22,992 bases of DNA from Deltaproteobacteria bacterium (GCA_030623035.1 JAUXFK010000009.1:1-22992), one strand, 5' to 3'. Counted from the stretch's first letter, positions 7,972-16,090 are shown. Made by a program: numbers and translations. Notes: generated by a model not told the origin, from the letters alone.

Positions 7972-8046
7972 GTTACCATCCAGGAAATGGCCATTTTGAC
8001 CAGTATCTGCGCCTGCCCCGTGGAATGCGCAGCATATCCCTCTTCT
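7972..8046 (+). repeat. GTCCATCC-family repeat, copy R1 (left part)
   Basis: Matches the left half of the family: CCATCC, then GAAATGGCCATTTTG, then GCGCCTGCCCCGTGGAATGC, then CATATCCCTCT. The right half with its terminal repeat is missing. Lies in the rpsD-rpoA spacer. Confidence 0.75.
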
Positions 8047-8079
8047 AAATGAACTACTATGAGATAAAAAACTATAAAC

Positions 8080-8706
8080 CTACTTTGAATATAGCTCTAC
8101 GATCAATTGCTCTTTAATCGGCATTGTCAAATCTTCTCTAGAAGGCAGTAAAACGACTTTCCCTGTCATTTTTTTATCGTCCAATTCCAGCCAATGTGGT
8201 ACACCACGACGTGCTACAGCCTCTAAAGATTCGACAATCCTGGGAATCTTTTTGCTCTTTTCCCTCACTTCTATTGTCTCTTCCTGACTTATTAAATAAG
8301 AAGGGATATTTACTCTCCTTCCATTAACCAAAAAGTGCCCATGCCTGACCAATTGCCTGGCCTCACTGCGGGAGCTAGCAAATCCTAAACGAAAAACCAT
8401 ATTATCCATCCTTCTTTCCAAAAGAAGCAATAGATTATCACCGGTTATTCCCTTCATTCTATCGGCTTTCTCAAAATACAATCGGAATTGCTTTTCTAAA
8501 ACACCGTAAATCCTTTTAACCTTCTGCTTTTCACGAAGCTGTATCGCATAATCAGAGTATTTAGAACGACCTTTTCCATGCTGACCTGGGGGATAGCTTC
8601 TCCTCTCAAAAGCACACTTATCTGAATAACATCTATCACCTTTTAAGTATAACTTTAAATTCTCTCTCCTGCACAATCTACAAACAGACCCAGTGTATCG
8701 CGCCAA
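8080..8706 (-). CDS. rpsD: 30S ribosomal protein S4
   Basis: S4, 208 aa, a primary 16S rRNA binder for small-subunit assembly that in many bacteria also autoregulates its own operon. The zinc-binding N-terminus keeps all four Cys (C9, C12, C26, C31). An S4 RNA-binding domain follows (about 95-160; RLGFASSRSEARQLVRHGHF). Start TTG at 8706 with AAAGGAGG six nt upstream; the protein then begins MARYTGSVCRLCR as expected. Twelve nt separate it from rpsK. Confidence 0.98.
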   Translation of the reverse strand: MARYTGSVCRLCRRENLKLYLKGDRCYSDKCAFERRSYPPGQHGKGRSKYSDYAIQLREKQKVKRIYGVLEKQFRLYFEKADRMKGITGDNLLLLLERRMDNMVFRLGFASSRSEARQLVRHGHFLVNGRRVNIPSYLISQEETIEVREKSKKIPRIVESLEAVARRGVPHWLELDDKKMTGKVVLLPSREDLTMPIKEQLIVELYSK

Positions 8707-8718
8707 ACCATGCCTCCT

Positions 8719-9114
8719 TTATACTCTTCTTCTCTTTGGTGGACGACACCCATTATGAGGAATAGGAGTAACATCCATGATTAGACTAACATTAAACCCC
8801 ACAGCCTGTAAGGTTCTTAAGGCCGATTCTCGACCTGCTCCCGGCCCTTTTATATAGACCTCGATATTCTTGACCCCATGCTCCATCGCTTTTTTTGATG
8901 CATCTTCGGCGGCCAGCTGAGCAGCAAAAGGAGTACTTTTCCTTGAACCTTTATAACCCTGAGTCCCAGCACTAGACCAGGCGATTACATTTCCGGTTAA
9001 ATCCGTAATTGTAATTATGGTATTATTAAATGTTGCTTGTATATGTGCTATGCCATCTTGAATATTTTTCTTTTCTCTTTTTTTCTTTGTGCCTTTCTTA
9101 CTTTGTCTCGCCAT
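8719..9114 (-). CDS. rpsK: 30S ribosomal protein S11
   Basis: S11, 131 aa, in the platform of the small subunit near the E-site mRNA path. Family features: GIAHIQATFNNTIITITD, GSRKSTPFAAQ and the C-terminal TPIPHNGCRPPKRRRV. The N-terminus is Lys-rich. ATG at 9114 with AGGAGG four nt upstream. It follows rpsM by eight nt. Confidence 0.98.
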   Translation of the reverse strand: MARQSKKGTKKKREKKNIQDGIAHIQATFNNTIITITDLTGNVIAWSSAGTQGYKGSRKSTPFAAQLAAEDASKKAMEHGVKNIEVYIKGPGAGRESALRTLQAVGFNVSLIMDVTPIPHNGCRPPKRRRV

Positions 9115-9122
9115 CGAGCCTC

Positions 9123-9491
9123 CTATTTTTTACGACCTCCTATAGCCTTTCGAGGCCCCTTTCTTGTCCTCGCATTGGTACTGGTTCTTTGACCTCTAAC
9201 AGGTAAAGAACGCCTATGACGCAATCCTCGGTAACACCCTAAATCCATTAATCTCTTCATGTTTGTGGAGAGTTCCATCCGCAAGTCACCCTCGACCTTA
9301 TATTCACTATCTATGACATCCCTTATCTTAACCACATCAGCCTCTGTAACCTGATGCGATTTCATGTCAAAATCAATCCCGGCTTTTTCAAGGATATCTC
9401 TCGATGTAGACCTCCCAATACCATAGATGTAGGTCAAGGCGATCTCTATCCTTTTACCCTTGGGTAAATCAATCCCAGCAATCCTTGCCAA
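9123..9491 (-). CDS. rpsM: 30S ribosomal protein S13
   Basis: S13, 122 aa, in the head of the small subunit, making intersubunit bridges and contacting P-site tRNA. It begins MARIAGIDLPKGKRIEIALT and ends with the usual basic tail (RTRKGPRKAIGGRKK). The start is TTG at 9491 with AAGGAGG eight nt upstream. Repeat copy R2 starts only a few nt upstream of that ribosome-binding site (9514). Confidence 0.98.
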   Translation of the reverse strand: MARIAGIDLPKGKRIEIALTYIYGIGRSTSRDILEKAGIDFDMKSHQVTEADVVKIRDVIDSEYKVEGDLRMELSTNMKRLMDLGCYRGLRHRRSLPVRGQRTSTNARTRKGPRKAIGGRKK

Positions 9492-9513
9492 TGTCTATAC
9501 CTCCTTAGCTATT

Positions 9514-9685
9514 GTCCATCCAGAAATGACCATTTTGCCCAGTCCCTGCGCTTGCCCTTTGGAATTTCACTTTACGAACCCTTATGTAAATTCTGCGGGG
9601 CGGCCATATTCCTCTGGAGTCAGTCTCAGATTTTCATCCCTTTCTTCTTTTGACCTGAAACAAATCTGCTCATTTCTGGATGGAC
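9514..9685 (+). repeat. GTCCATCC-family repeat, complete copy R2
   Basis: 172 bp bounded by perfect 16-bp terminal inverted repeats, GTCCATCCAGAAATGA (9514-9529) and TCATTTCTGGATGGAC (9670-9685). It fills nearly all of the rpmJ-rpsM spacer and codes for nothing convincing. No clear target-site duplication. Confidence 0.9.
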
Positions 9686-9690
9686 ATGCG

Positions 9691-9804
9691 CTATCCTTGT
9701 CTCTGTTTGTGTCTAGGATTTTCACAAATTATCCTAACCACCCCTTTACGTCTGATTACCTTACACTTATCGCATCTTTTCTTTACTGAAGTCTTAACCT
9801 TCAT
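9691..9804 (-). CDS. rpmJ: 50S ribosomal protein L36
   Basis: L36, 37 aa, small zinc-binding large-subunit protein. Minus-strand translation begins MKVKTSVKKRCDKCKVIRR and ends NPRHKQRQG, with zinc ligands C11, C14, C27 and H32. ATG at 9804, TAG at 9691-9693, GAGG seven nt upstream of the start. It is at the canonical place between infA and rpsM. Confidence 0.97.
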   Translation of the reverse strand: MKVKTSVKKRCDKCKVIRRKGVVRIICENPRHKQRQG

Positions 9805-10071
9805 TTTTTTGCCTCATTACCATTTGAAGAAAAGTTCTGCTTTTTTGAATCGGTTCATCCTGAAATACCCTTTTATGCGAAGTACAACAGCCTTTTTAAA
9901 CCATCTATGACTCGTTTCTAGACATTTTCTTAAAACTTACTCGAAGGGTCTCAATCAACTGAAAATACTGACCTTCAACTGAGTTTATCCTGAGAAACGA
10001 AGGAGCTAGATGGATACCCCAAAATTTCTGTTCATGTTCGCTACAAAAGAAATTTTCATTTATACAGAGTA
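9805..10071. other. Repeat-bearing spacer between infA and rpmJ
   Basis: 267 bp without a gene. It contains a CCTGAG...CGAAGG motif (9981-10004), a related fragment near 9850 (GGTTCATCCTGAAATAC), and an 8-bp AAAATTTC/GAAATTTT stem (10021-10028 with 10049-10056). Confidence 0.6.
9981..10004 (+). repeat. Short dispersed motif, copy C1
   Basis: GAGTTTATCCTGAGAAACGA followed by AGGA; it matches 13481-13504 at 22 of 24 positions by eye. Both are in ribosomal-cluster spacers. Confidence 0.6.
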
Positions 10072-10290
10072 CTATTTCGAACGGTAGGTAATCCTTCCCC
10101 TATTCAAATCATAAGGTGATAACTCAACTGTAACCCTGTCACCAGGAAGTATCTTAATAAAATGCATTCTCATCTTCCCAGAGATATGAGCCAATACCTT
10201 ATGCCCGTTTTCCAATTCCACACGAAACATGGCATTGGGCAAAGTCTCCAAAACAGTTCCCTCTACTTCAATGGCCTCTTCTTTAGGCAT
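10072..10290 (-). CDS. infA: Translation initiation factor IF-1
   Basis: IF-1, 72 aa, exact family length; a single S1/OB-fold protein that blocks the A site during initiation. Core VEGTVLETLPNAMFRVELENG and the end GRITYRSK are typical. ATG at 10290 with AGAGG five nt upstream. It follows adk by 27 nt with no map gene between. Confidence 0.97.
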   Translation of the reverse strand: MPKEEAIEVEGTVLETLPNAMFRVELENGHKVLAHISGKMRMHFIKILPGDRVTVELSPYDLNRGRITYRSK

Positions 10291-10317
10291 AAGAACCTCT
10301 TTTATTGGTACCTACCC

Positions 10318-10959
10318 TTAATTAATGGCACCTGTAACCCTTGTAAAAACTTCGTCTATTTTCCCTAACCCATCTATGGTCCTAGACAGGTTCTTTTTCT
10401 TATAAAAATCAACTACAGGGGCAGTTTGATCATGATAAACCTTTAATCTACTTTTTATTGTATCCTCTTTATCATCGTCTCTCTGATAAAGGTCTCCGTT
10501 ACACTCATTGCAGACATTTTCTTTTGCAGGTGGATCGAAAATAATATGGTATCCTCTTCCACAGTTCTTACAGGTTCTCCGTCCAGTGAGTCTCTTTAAC
10601 AACTCCCCATCGTCTACTTCAATGTTGAGTAAGTGGTCAATCTCCAAATTCATCTTGTCTAGAATCTTGTCAAGAGCTTCAGCCTGAGCAACTGTACGAG
10701 GAAACCCATCCAGGATAAACCCCCCCTTGCAATCAGGTTTTTTTAATCTCTCCTCAATGATCCCTACCACAACTTCATCTGGGACCAAAGAACCTTTATC
10801 CATTAAACTCTTTGCTTTCTTACCCAGGGGAGAGCCTTCTTTTACCGCTTCCCTTAAAATGTCACCAGTAGAAATCTGAGGTATACTATACTTATCAATT
10901 AACATTTTGGCTTGAGTACCTTTTCCAGAACCAGGTGGACCTACTAATATAAGCTTCAT
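10318..10959 (-). CDS. adk: Adenylate kinase, zinc-type long form
   Basis: Interconverts ATP + AMP and 2 ADP, 213 aa, cytoplasmic. P-loop GPPGSGKGTQ (7-16), AMP-binding STGDILR (30-36) and LDGFPRT (83-89). The LID domain carries four Cys (C130, C133, C150, C153) that bind structural zinc in the Gram-positive-like long form. ATG start with AAGGAAGG upstream. Repeat R3 occupies the 184-nt spacer to secY. Confidence 0.97.
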   Translation of the reverse strand: MKLILVGPPGSGKGTQAKMLIDKYSIPQISTGDILREAVKEGSPLGKKAKSLMDKGSLVPDEVVVGIIEERLKKPDCKGGFILDGFPRTVAQAEALDKILDKMNLEIDHLLNIEVDDGELLKRLTGRRTCKNCGRGYHIIFDPPAKENVCNECNGDLYQRDDDKEDTIKSRLKVYHDQTAPVVDFYKKKNLSRTIDGLGKIDEVFTRVTGAIN

Positions 10960-10985
10960 AAAAAACCTTCCTTAAAAAAGTCAGC

Positions 10986-11124
10986 GTCCATCCATAAAGG
11001 CCTTTTGCCCAATCCCTGCACCTGCCCCTTGGAATGCTTAGACTATTCCTCTGGAATCAAGCTCAGGTTTTAATCCCTCACCCCTCGTTGACCTAGAACA
11101 AAATCTACTCATTTATAGATGGAC
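10986..11124 (+). repeat. GTCCATCC-family repeat, complete short copy R3
   Basis: 139 bp between GTCCATCCATAAAGG and CATTTATAGATGGAC, imperfect terminal inverted repeats. It lacks the internal segment seen in R2 and R5. Located in the secY-adk spacer, its left end just upstream of the adk ribosome-binding site. Confidence 0.88.
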
Positions 11125-11143
11125 AGTAGTTAACTGTTTATAT

Positions 11144-12469
11144 TTAACGACGTCCTTTCAGCTTAGCTTTTTTTAAAAACCCTTCATAATGCCTGGTAAG
11201 TAAATGAGACTCAATCTGTGTAACCGTATCCATGGCAACTCCAACCACAATCAACAACGCAGTCCCACCAAAATAAAAAGGAACATTAAACCTACTGATA
11301 AGGATTGTAGGTAAAATACATACAGCTGAAACATAAATAGCACCACCAAGGGTGATCCTTGTAAGAACTCTATCAATATATTCAGCTGTTTTTTTACCAG
11401 GCCTTATTCCCGGAATATAGCCTCCATACTTCTTCATATTATCTGCAACATCAACGGGATTAAAGGTAACCGCGGTATAAAAATAACAAAAAAAGATAAT
11501 AAAACCGACATATAAAATATTATACATGAACCTACCGGGCCCTAAACTGTCAATGATACTTTGAAACCATGGATGGAGTTCTATCCACGGCTTGGGCAAG
11601 AAATTAGCAACGGTCAAAGGGAACATTAATATCGAAGAGGCAAAAATTGGCGGAATAACCCCTGCTGTATTTACTCGAAGAGGTAAATGGGTACTCTGCC
11701 CACCATACATCTTTCTACCCATTACCCTCTTTGCATATTGTACAGGGAGACGCCGTTGCCCTCGTTCAACAAAAACAATAACCCCAACAACAACGACCAT
11801 CATCACTACAATCATCAAAACGATAAAGATGGTCATCTCTCCTGTCTTTAAAAGCCGTGAAGTATTAAAAATTGCAGCAGGCAATCGAGCAACAATTCCC
11901 GCAAAAATTATCAATGAAATACCGTTCCCAATCCCCCGTTCCGTAATCTGCTCACCAAGCCACATGATAAATGCTGTTCCAGCGGTTAGACTAATCACTG
12001 TCATTAGCTTAAATGATAAACCAGGGTCAAGGACTATAATCTCTCCAGCCGGGCCAGTCATCCTTTCCAGCCCAACACTTATACCAAAACCCTGTATAAT
12101 ACACAGTATAACGGTACCATATCTCGTATATTGGGTTATCTTCCTCCTTCCGGCCTCCCCCTCTTTGGACAGTTTCTCCAGATGAGGGCTCACTACAGTT
12201 AGGAGCTGCAAAATAATAGAGGCACTAATATAGGGCATAATACCCAATGCGAATACAGACAGATTCTCCAATGCCCCACCTGAAAACATATCAAAAAGGC
12301 CCAAAAGGGTCCCTCGAGCTTGCGCAAAGAAAGAAGCTAAAGCTTCCCTGTCGATACCAGGAGTCGGAACATGCACACCAATCCTGTAGATCGTTAAAAA
12401 GAAAAGGGTAAAGAGTATCCTGTTCTTTAGTTCAGGTATCTTGGGTATATTTTGAAAACCACCTATCAA
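11144..12469 (-). CDS. secY: Preprotein translocase subunit SecY
   Basis: Channel-forming subunit of the SecYEG translocon, 441 aa with about ten hydrophobic membrane segments, inner membrane. Landmarks: N-terminal IPELKNRILFTLFFLTIYRIGVHVPTPG, the plug region FDMFSGGALENLSVFALGIMPYISAS, the cytoplasmic loop KRVMGRKMYGGQSTHLPLRVN, and IRPGKKTAEYIDRVLTRIT. The start is TTG at 12469, directly after the rplO stop (TAATTG), with GAGGTGG five nt upstream inside rplO, so translation is probably coupled. Confidence 0.98.
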   Translation of the reverse strand: MIGGFQNIPKIPELKNRILFTLFFLTIYRIGVHVPTPGIDREALASFFAQARGTLLGLFDMFSGGALENLSVFALGIMPYISASIILQLLTVVSPHLEKLSKEGEAGRRKITQYTRYGTVILCIIQGFGISVGLERMTGPAGEIIVLDPGLSFKLMTVISLTAGTAFIMWLGEQITERGIGNGISLIIFAGIVARLPAAIFNTSRLLKTGEMTIFIVLMIVVMMVVVVGVIVFVERGQRRLPVQYAKRVMGRKMYGGQSTHLPLRVNTAGVIPPIFASSILMFPLTVANFLPKPWIELHPWFQSIIDSLGPGRFMYNILYVGFIIFFCYFYTAVTFNPVDVADNMKKYGGYIPGIRPGKKTAEYIDRVLTRITLGGAIYVSAVCILPTILISRFNVPFYFGGTALLIVVGVAMDTVTQIESHLLTRHYEGFLKKAKLKGRR

Positions 12470-12910
12470 TTAAACCACCTCAACCTTCCCACCAGCGGCC
12501 TCTATCTTATCTTTGGCTTTCTTACTAAGTCTGTGAACCTTCAATGTGATTGGGTATGTTATCTCTCCATTTCCTAATACTTTAATGCCGTCATAATTAC
12601 CCTTTATTAGTCCACACTTAATCAAAACCTCATTGTCTACTATAGTACCTTCTTCAAATATATTTAGGTCTTTAATATTTACCAAGGCATATTTCTTTCT
12701 AAATATATTCGTAAAACCTCTCTTGGGAAGTCTTCGCTTAAGGGGCATCTGCCCCCCCTCAAACCCAGGACGAGTAGCGCTCCCAGAACGAGATTTCTGT
12801 CCCTTGGTTCCTCGACATGCAGTCTTTCCATGTCCGGAACCTTGGCCTCGACCAACTCTCTTTCTCTGTTTCCTAAACCTTGTAGATGGCTTTAATTCAT
12901 TCAATCTCAT
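12470..12910 (-). CDS. rplO: 50S ribosomal protein L15
   Basis: L15, 146 aa, late-assembly protein of the large subunit. The Gly- and Arg-rich N-terminal extension (KRVGRGQGSGHGKTACRGTK, 18-37; GFEGGQMPLKRRLPKRGF) and the C-terminal Lys-rich core are present. The ATG overlaps the rpmD stop as ATGA, GAGG ten nt upstream. secY begins immediately after its stop. Confidence 0.98.
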   Translation of the reverse strand: MRLNELKPSTRFRKQRKRVGRGQGSGHGKTACRGTKGQKSRSGSATRPGFEGGQMPLKRRLPKRGFTNIFRKKYALVNIKDLNIFEEGTIVDNEVLIKCGLIKGNYDGIKVLGNGEITYPITLKVHRLSKKAKDKIEAAGGKVEVV

Positions 12911-13092
12911 GGTTCAATAACCTCAACCAGATGTATTACCTTCCTGACCATCCCTCGAATTTCATTTGTATCTTTAAGGGTTACAGTCTTATTCAATTTG
13001 GTCAAACCCAGTCCAACCAATGTTTGTTTATGTTTTTTAGGTCTACCTATACCACTTTTCTTCAAGGTAACCCTAAATTCCTTTGTATCCAT
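12907..13092 (-). CDS. rpmD: 50S ribosomal protein L30
   Basis: L30, 61 aa, the usual bacterial short form. FRVTLKKSGIGRPKKHKQTL (6-25) and LGLTKLNKTV are the family signature. ATG at 13092 with AAGGA about ten nt upstream. A long repeat-bearing spacer (509 nt) precedes it instead of the few nt normal in spc operons. Confidence 0.97.
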   Translation of the reverse strand: MDTKEFRVTLKKSGIGRPKKHKQTLVGLGLTKLNKTVTLKDTNEIRGMVRKVIHLVEVIEP

Positions 13093-13174
13093 AAAAAAAT
13101 TTCCTTCTCTAACGCATTAAGTTTTTTGTGTGTGTTGTCCAAATCCCAATTCGTCTTATCTAAAAACGTTTTTT

Positions 13175-13354
13175 GTAATTGTTTAGCCATCTTAAGGAGC
13201 TAACGAGACTTTATGATTTGAATTGTCTTTTCCTCACGATTTGAGTCATTTTGAAGATTCTAAATTTGCTACGCTAAATTGCAAATAACTCTATCGCAAG
13301 CTCCCTCAAACAATTTGCGATTTTTAGCTTCGCTCTGTTTGAATCTTTAACAAA
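13175..13354 (+). repeat. GTTTAGCCATCTTAAGG-family repeat, copy A
   Basis: About 180 bp, starting GTAATTGTTTAGCCATCTTA and ending GAATCTTTAACAAA. It matches the reverse complement of 15635-15817 with about 15 mismatches by eye (about 90% identity). It lacks the far end present in copy B. Confidence 0.85.
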
Positions 13355-13480
13355 ATATATCGTATTATTTTAGCCTTATGAAACAGAAAGCATTCGCCAA
13401 GCTTCAACGGTGGTCAAATTTTAAACCGTGCAGAACTCGCATTTTATAAGGAGGAAAGCTGAAACCGCTAATATTTCGCT

Positions 13481-13504
13481 GAGGTTATCCTGAGATACGA
13501 AGGA
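13481..13504 (+). repeat. Short dispersed motif, copy C2
   Basis: GAGGTTATCCTGAGATACGA followed by AGGA; partner of 9981-10004. Confidence 0.6.
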
Positions 13505-13601
13505 TATAGGTTGATTAATAAAAAACTATTTAATGACCGATTAAAATAATTTCATTTAAACAACAGCCCGTTTTGAGATAACACCTTAAGTAAGGCTTAT
13601 A

Positions 13602-14099
13602 TCATATAATTTCGCTTAACTCTTTATTCCGTCTCTTTGCTATTTCTTCAGGGCTTCGAAGCTGACTTAAAGCTTGCATTGTGGCCTTTACAGCATTATG
13701 CGGATTATGTGAACCCAAACATTTTGTCAGAATATTTTCGATCCCAACTGACTCAATAACTGCTCTAACAGCTCCTCCAGCAATAATGCCTGTTCCTTTA
13801 GATGCAGGCTTTAAAAGAACACTACCAGCACCATATCGGCCTATTACCTGATATGGGATGGTATTGTTAACTATCGGGACCTGCATAAGGTTCTTTTTTG
13901 CTCGGCCTATCCCCTTTCTTATAGCCTCTGGCACCTCGTTCGCCTTCCCTAATCCACTGCCTACTATGCCGTTTCCATCCCCGATAACAACAAGAGCACT
14001 GAAACTAAATCTCCTTCCACCTTTAACTACTTTGGCAACCCTATTGATGTGAACAACTTTATCCATCAATTCTAATTCATCAGGATTAATAATTGGCAA
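13602..14099 (-). CDS. rpsE: 30S ribosomal protein S5
   Basis: S5, 165 aa, at the mRNA entry channel and needed for decoding fidelity. The double-stranded-RNA-binding-like N-domain holds INRVAKVVKGGRRFSFSALV (18-37), and the C-domain has VLLKPASKGTGIIAGGAVRA. Start TTG at 14099 with GGAG seven nt upstream. A downstream ATG (codon 12) would cut off residues before the conserved core and has no good ribosome-binding site. Confidence 0.97.
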   Translation of the reverse strand: MPIINPDELELMDKVVHINRVAKVVKGGRRFSFSALVVIGDGNGIVGSGLGKANEVPEAIRKGIGRAKKNLMQVPIVNNTIPYQVIGRYGAGSVLLKPASKGTGIIAGGAVRAVIESVGIENILTKCLGSHNPHNAVKATMQALSQLRSPEEIAKRRNKELSEII

Positions 14100-14138
14100 T
14101 TACCTTCTCCTTTACTTTTTGAGTCCCTTTCTCATAAA

Positions 14139-14504
14139 CTAAAATATAAGCCCCTTCTCTCTAGCCATGAGAGCCAAAGCCTTAACCCTGCCATGATACT
14201 TGTAACCATTCCTATCAAAGACGACCCTTTTAATATTCCTGTCTAACGAATTCTTAGCTATCAAAGCTCCAACCTTCTTCGCTGCCTCTATATTGCCGCT
14301 TAATTTCTCATCCCTAATCTCTCTAGATACTGTAGAAGCAGATGCCAGAGTTTCGCCTTTAGTATCATCTATCACCTGCGCATAAATATGTTTAGCAGAT
14401 CTAAATACACAGAGTCTGGGGCTATCATTTGTCCCCTTAATCCTCTTCCTAATCCTTTTTTTTCTCCTTAACCTTGCCAGCTCTTTAGATTTTCTTGAAG
14501 CCAT
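14139..14504 (-). CDS. rplR: 50S ribosomal protein L18
   Basis: L18, 121 aa, binds 5S rRNA with L5 in the central protuberance. Basic N-terminus (LARLRRKKRIRKRIKG), then SPRLCVFRSAKHIYAQVIDD and FDRNGYKYHGRVKALA. ATG with GAGG eleven nt upstream; 13 nt after rplF. Confidence 0.97.
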   Translation of the reverse strand: MASRKSKELARLRRKKRIRKRIKGTNDSPRLCVFRSAKHIYAQVIDDTKGETLASASTVSREIRDEKLSGNIEAAKKVGALIAKNSLDRNIKRVVFDRNGYKYHGRVKALALMAREKGLIF

Positions 14505-14517
14505 GTCTATTCATACC

Positions 14518-15057
14518 TCATTTTATTCCAGCCTTGCCAATCTTTCGTCGAACCTTCTCATCTGAGTATAAAATACCCTTACCTTTATATGGCTCCGGCA
14601 TCTTAAACGATCTAATCTTTGCTGCAACCTCTCCAACCAATTGCTTATCTATCCCTTCAATAGTAATATTTACTTGTTTTTCAACTTTTGCATTAATTCC
14701 CTTGGGGAGTGAAAATTCTATTGGATGTGAGTATCCCAAATTAAAGTTCAGTTTATCGCCTTTTAACTCAGCTCGGTAGCCTATCCCAACAATATTAAGT
14801 CTTTTTTCAAAACCCTTTGTTACACCTTCCACCATATTGGCAATAAGACTTCGGGTTAGCCCATGGAGGGCCTTGTCTCTTTTGCTGTCATTTATTCTAT
14901 TAACCAATATTCTCTCGTTATCATACGATAGATTAATTCTCTCGTTTATACACAGGCCCAGTACTCCTTTAGGGCCCTTTATCTTTACGTTGGTTCCCTC
15001 AAGGGTTACTTCAACTCCTTTCGGAACGGGGATTGGCTGTCTACCAATTCGTGACAT
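14518..15057 (-). CDS. rplF: 50S ribosomal protein L6
   Basis: L6, 179 aa from the chosen start, near the sarcin-ricin loop. Begins MSRIGRQPIPVPKGVEV; the C-terminal signature PEPYKGKGILYSDE is present. I prefer the ATG at 15057, seven nt after AAGGAG, over the ATG at 15063, which is only one nt from that site. Confidence 0.97.
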   Translation of the reverse strand: MSRIGRQPIPVPKGVEVTLEGTNVKIKGPKGVLGLCINERINLSYDNERILVNRINDSKRDKALHGLTRSLIANMVEGVTKGFEKRLNIVGIGYRAELKGDKLNFNLGYSHPIEFSLPKGINAKVEKQVNITIEGIDKQLVGEVAAKIRSFKMPEPYKGKGILYSDEKVRRKIGKAGIK

Positions 15058-15124
15058 CTTCATTCTCCTTAAAGAAACATTCAGCTATATATTTTCTACC
15101 TCAATAGAAATCCAGATTTAAAAT

Positions 15125-15523
15125 CTACCAAATAGAACAGAGCAGCTCTCCTCCAACATTCAATTCTCTAGCCTTCCTATCTGTCAAAACTCCCTTTGGG
15201 GTTGACAGAATATTTATACCAAGGCCATTTAGCACCTTTGGGATCTTGTCATTTCTAACATAAACTCGGCATCCTGGTTTACTAACCCTTTTTAGCCCAG
15301 TAAAAATCTCATTTTTCTCGTCATCATACTTAAGATAAATGATCAAGACCCCCTGTTTCTTATCTCTTACTACATTATAGTGTTTGATATATCCCTCTTC
15401 CTTTAATATCTTTGCTACAGAAACCTTTAAATTAGATGATGGGATATCAACCTTCTTGAATTTTGCCTTACTGCCATTTCGAAGACGTGTAAGCATATCC
15501 GCAAGAGGATCGGTCATTACCAC
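15125..15523 (-). CDS. rpsH: 30S ribosomal protein S8
   Basis: S8, 132 aa, binds helix 21 of 16S rRNA and organises the central domain; in E. coli it represses the spc operon. N-terminal MTDPLADMLTRLRNG and C-terminal LSTPKGVLTDRKARE and GGELLCSIW are typical. GTG start at 15523, seven nt after AAGGAG; the ATG two codons later is too far from it. Confidence 0.97.
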   Translation of the reverse strand: MVMTDPLADMLTRLRNGSKAKFKKVDIPSSNLKVSVAKILKEEGYIKHYNVVRDKKQGVLIIYLKYDDEKNEIFTGLKRVSKPGCRVYVRNDKIPKVLNGLGINILSTPKGVLTDRKARELNVGGELLCSIW

Positions 15524-15861
15524 TTTATAACTCCTTATAAATTAAAGATTATTCTTCAAATTTAGCTTCGAAATTTGGCAACTGTTTAGCCAAATAATGA
15601 TTTGGACGGTCTTTGACGAACATTTTTGAGTTACTTTGTTAAAGATTCAAAGAAAGCGAAGTGAAAAATTGCAAATTGTTTTAGGTAGCTTGCGATAGAG
15701 TTATTTGCAATTTAGCGTAGCGAATTTAGAATCTTCAAAATGACTCAATTCGTGAGGAAAAGATTATTCAAATCATAAAACATCGTTAGATCCTTAAGAT
15801 GGCTAAACAATTACTAAATTTGATATTAAAAGAATTTTGTATAGATCAAAACCAACTGCCT
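15524..15861. other. Repeat-bearing spacer between rpsN and rpsH
   Basis: 338 bp without a gene, mostly the 253-bp element of copy B (15570-15822). The rpsH ribosome-binding site lies at its left edge, outside the element. Confidence 0.7.
15570..15822 (-). repeat. GTTTAGCCATCTTAAGG-family repeat, copy B with terminal inverted repeats
   Basis: The ends GAAATTTGGCAACTGTTTAG (from 15570) and the reverse complement of ATGGCTAAACAATTACTAAA (15799-15818) are imperfect terminal inverted repeats sharing TGTTTAGCCA. The inner part 15635-15817 is the reverse complement of copy A. About 253 bp, no coding capacity, MITE-like. Confidence 0.8.
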
Positions 15862-16047
15862 CTACCAGCTAGACTTAATGGTTCCTGGTATCTCTCCTCT
15901 TAACGCATACATTCGAAGACATATGCGACACATATCAAATTTCCTATAATAACCTCTAGCCCTTCCGCAAATGGGACAACGGTTGTATTCTCTAACTGAA
16001 AATTTATTTTTTCTCTTAGCCTTGGCAATCAAAGATTTCTTGGCCAC
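15862..16047 (-). CDS. rpsN: 30S ribosomal protein S14, zinc-binding type Z
   Basis: S14, 61 aa, the short zinc form with C24, C27, C40 and C43 (CPIC and CRIC) intact, in the head of the small subunit. GTG start at 16047 with GGAG seven nt upstream. Ends GEIPGTIKSSW, typical. Confidence 0.97.
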   Translation of the reverse strand: MAKKSLIAKAKRKNKFSVREYNRCPICGRARGYYRKFDMCRICLRMYALRGEIPGTIKSSW

Positions 16048-16090
16048 ACATACTCTCCATCAAATAAATTAAAAAAAAGTCATATACAGT

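Larger units (their letters stand above)
13093..13601. other. Repeat-bearing spacer between rpsE and rpmD
   Basis: 509 bp without a convincing gene. It contains repeat copy A (13175-13354) and motif copy C2 (13481-13504). The rest (13355-13480 and 13505-13601) is AT-rich, and I recognise nothing in it. Confidence 0.65.

Noticed and set aside
9460..9789. Plus-strand frame across the rpsM-rpmJ spacer
   Set aside because: Runs through repeat R2 and antisense to rpsM and rpmJ; it is a by-product of the repeat.
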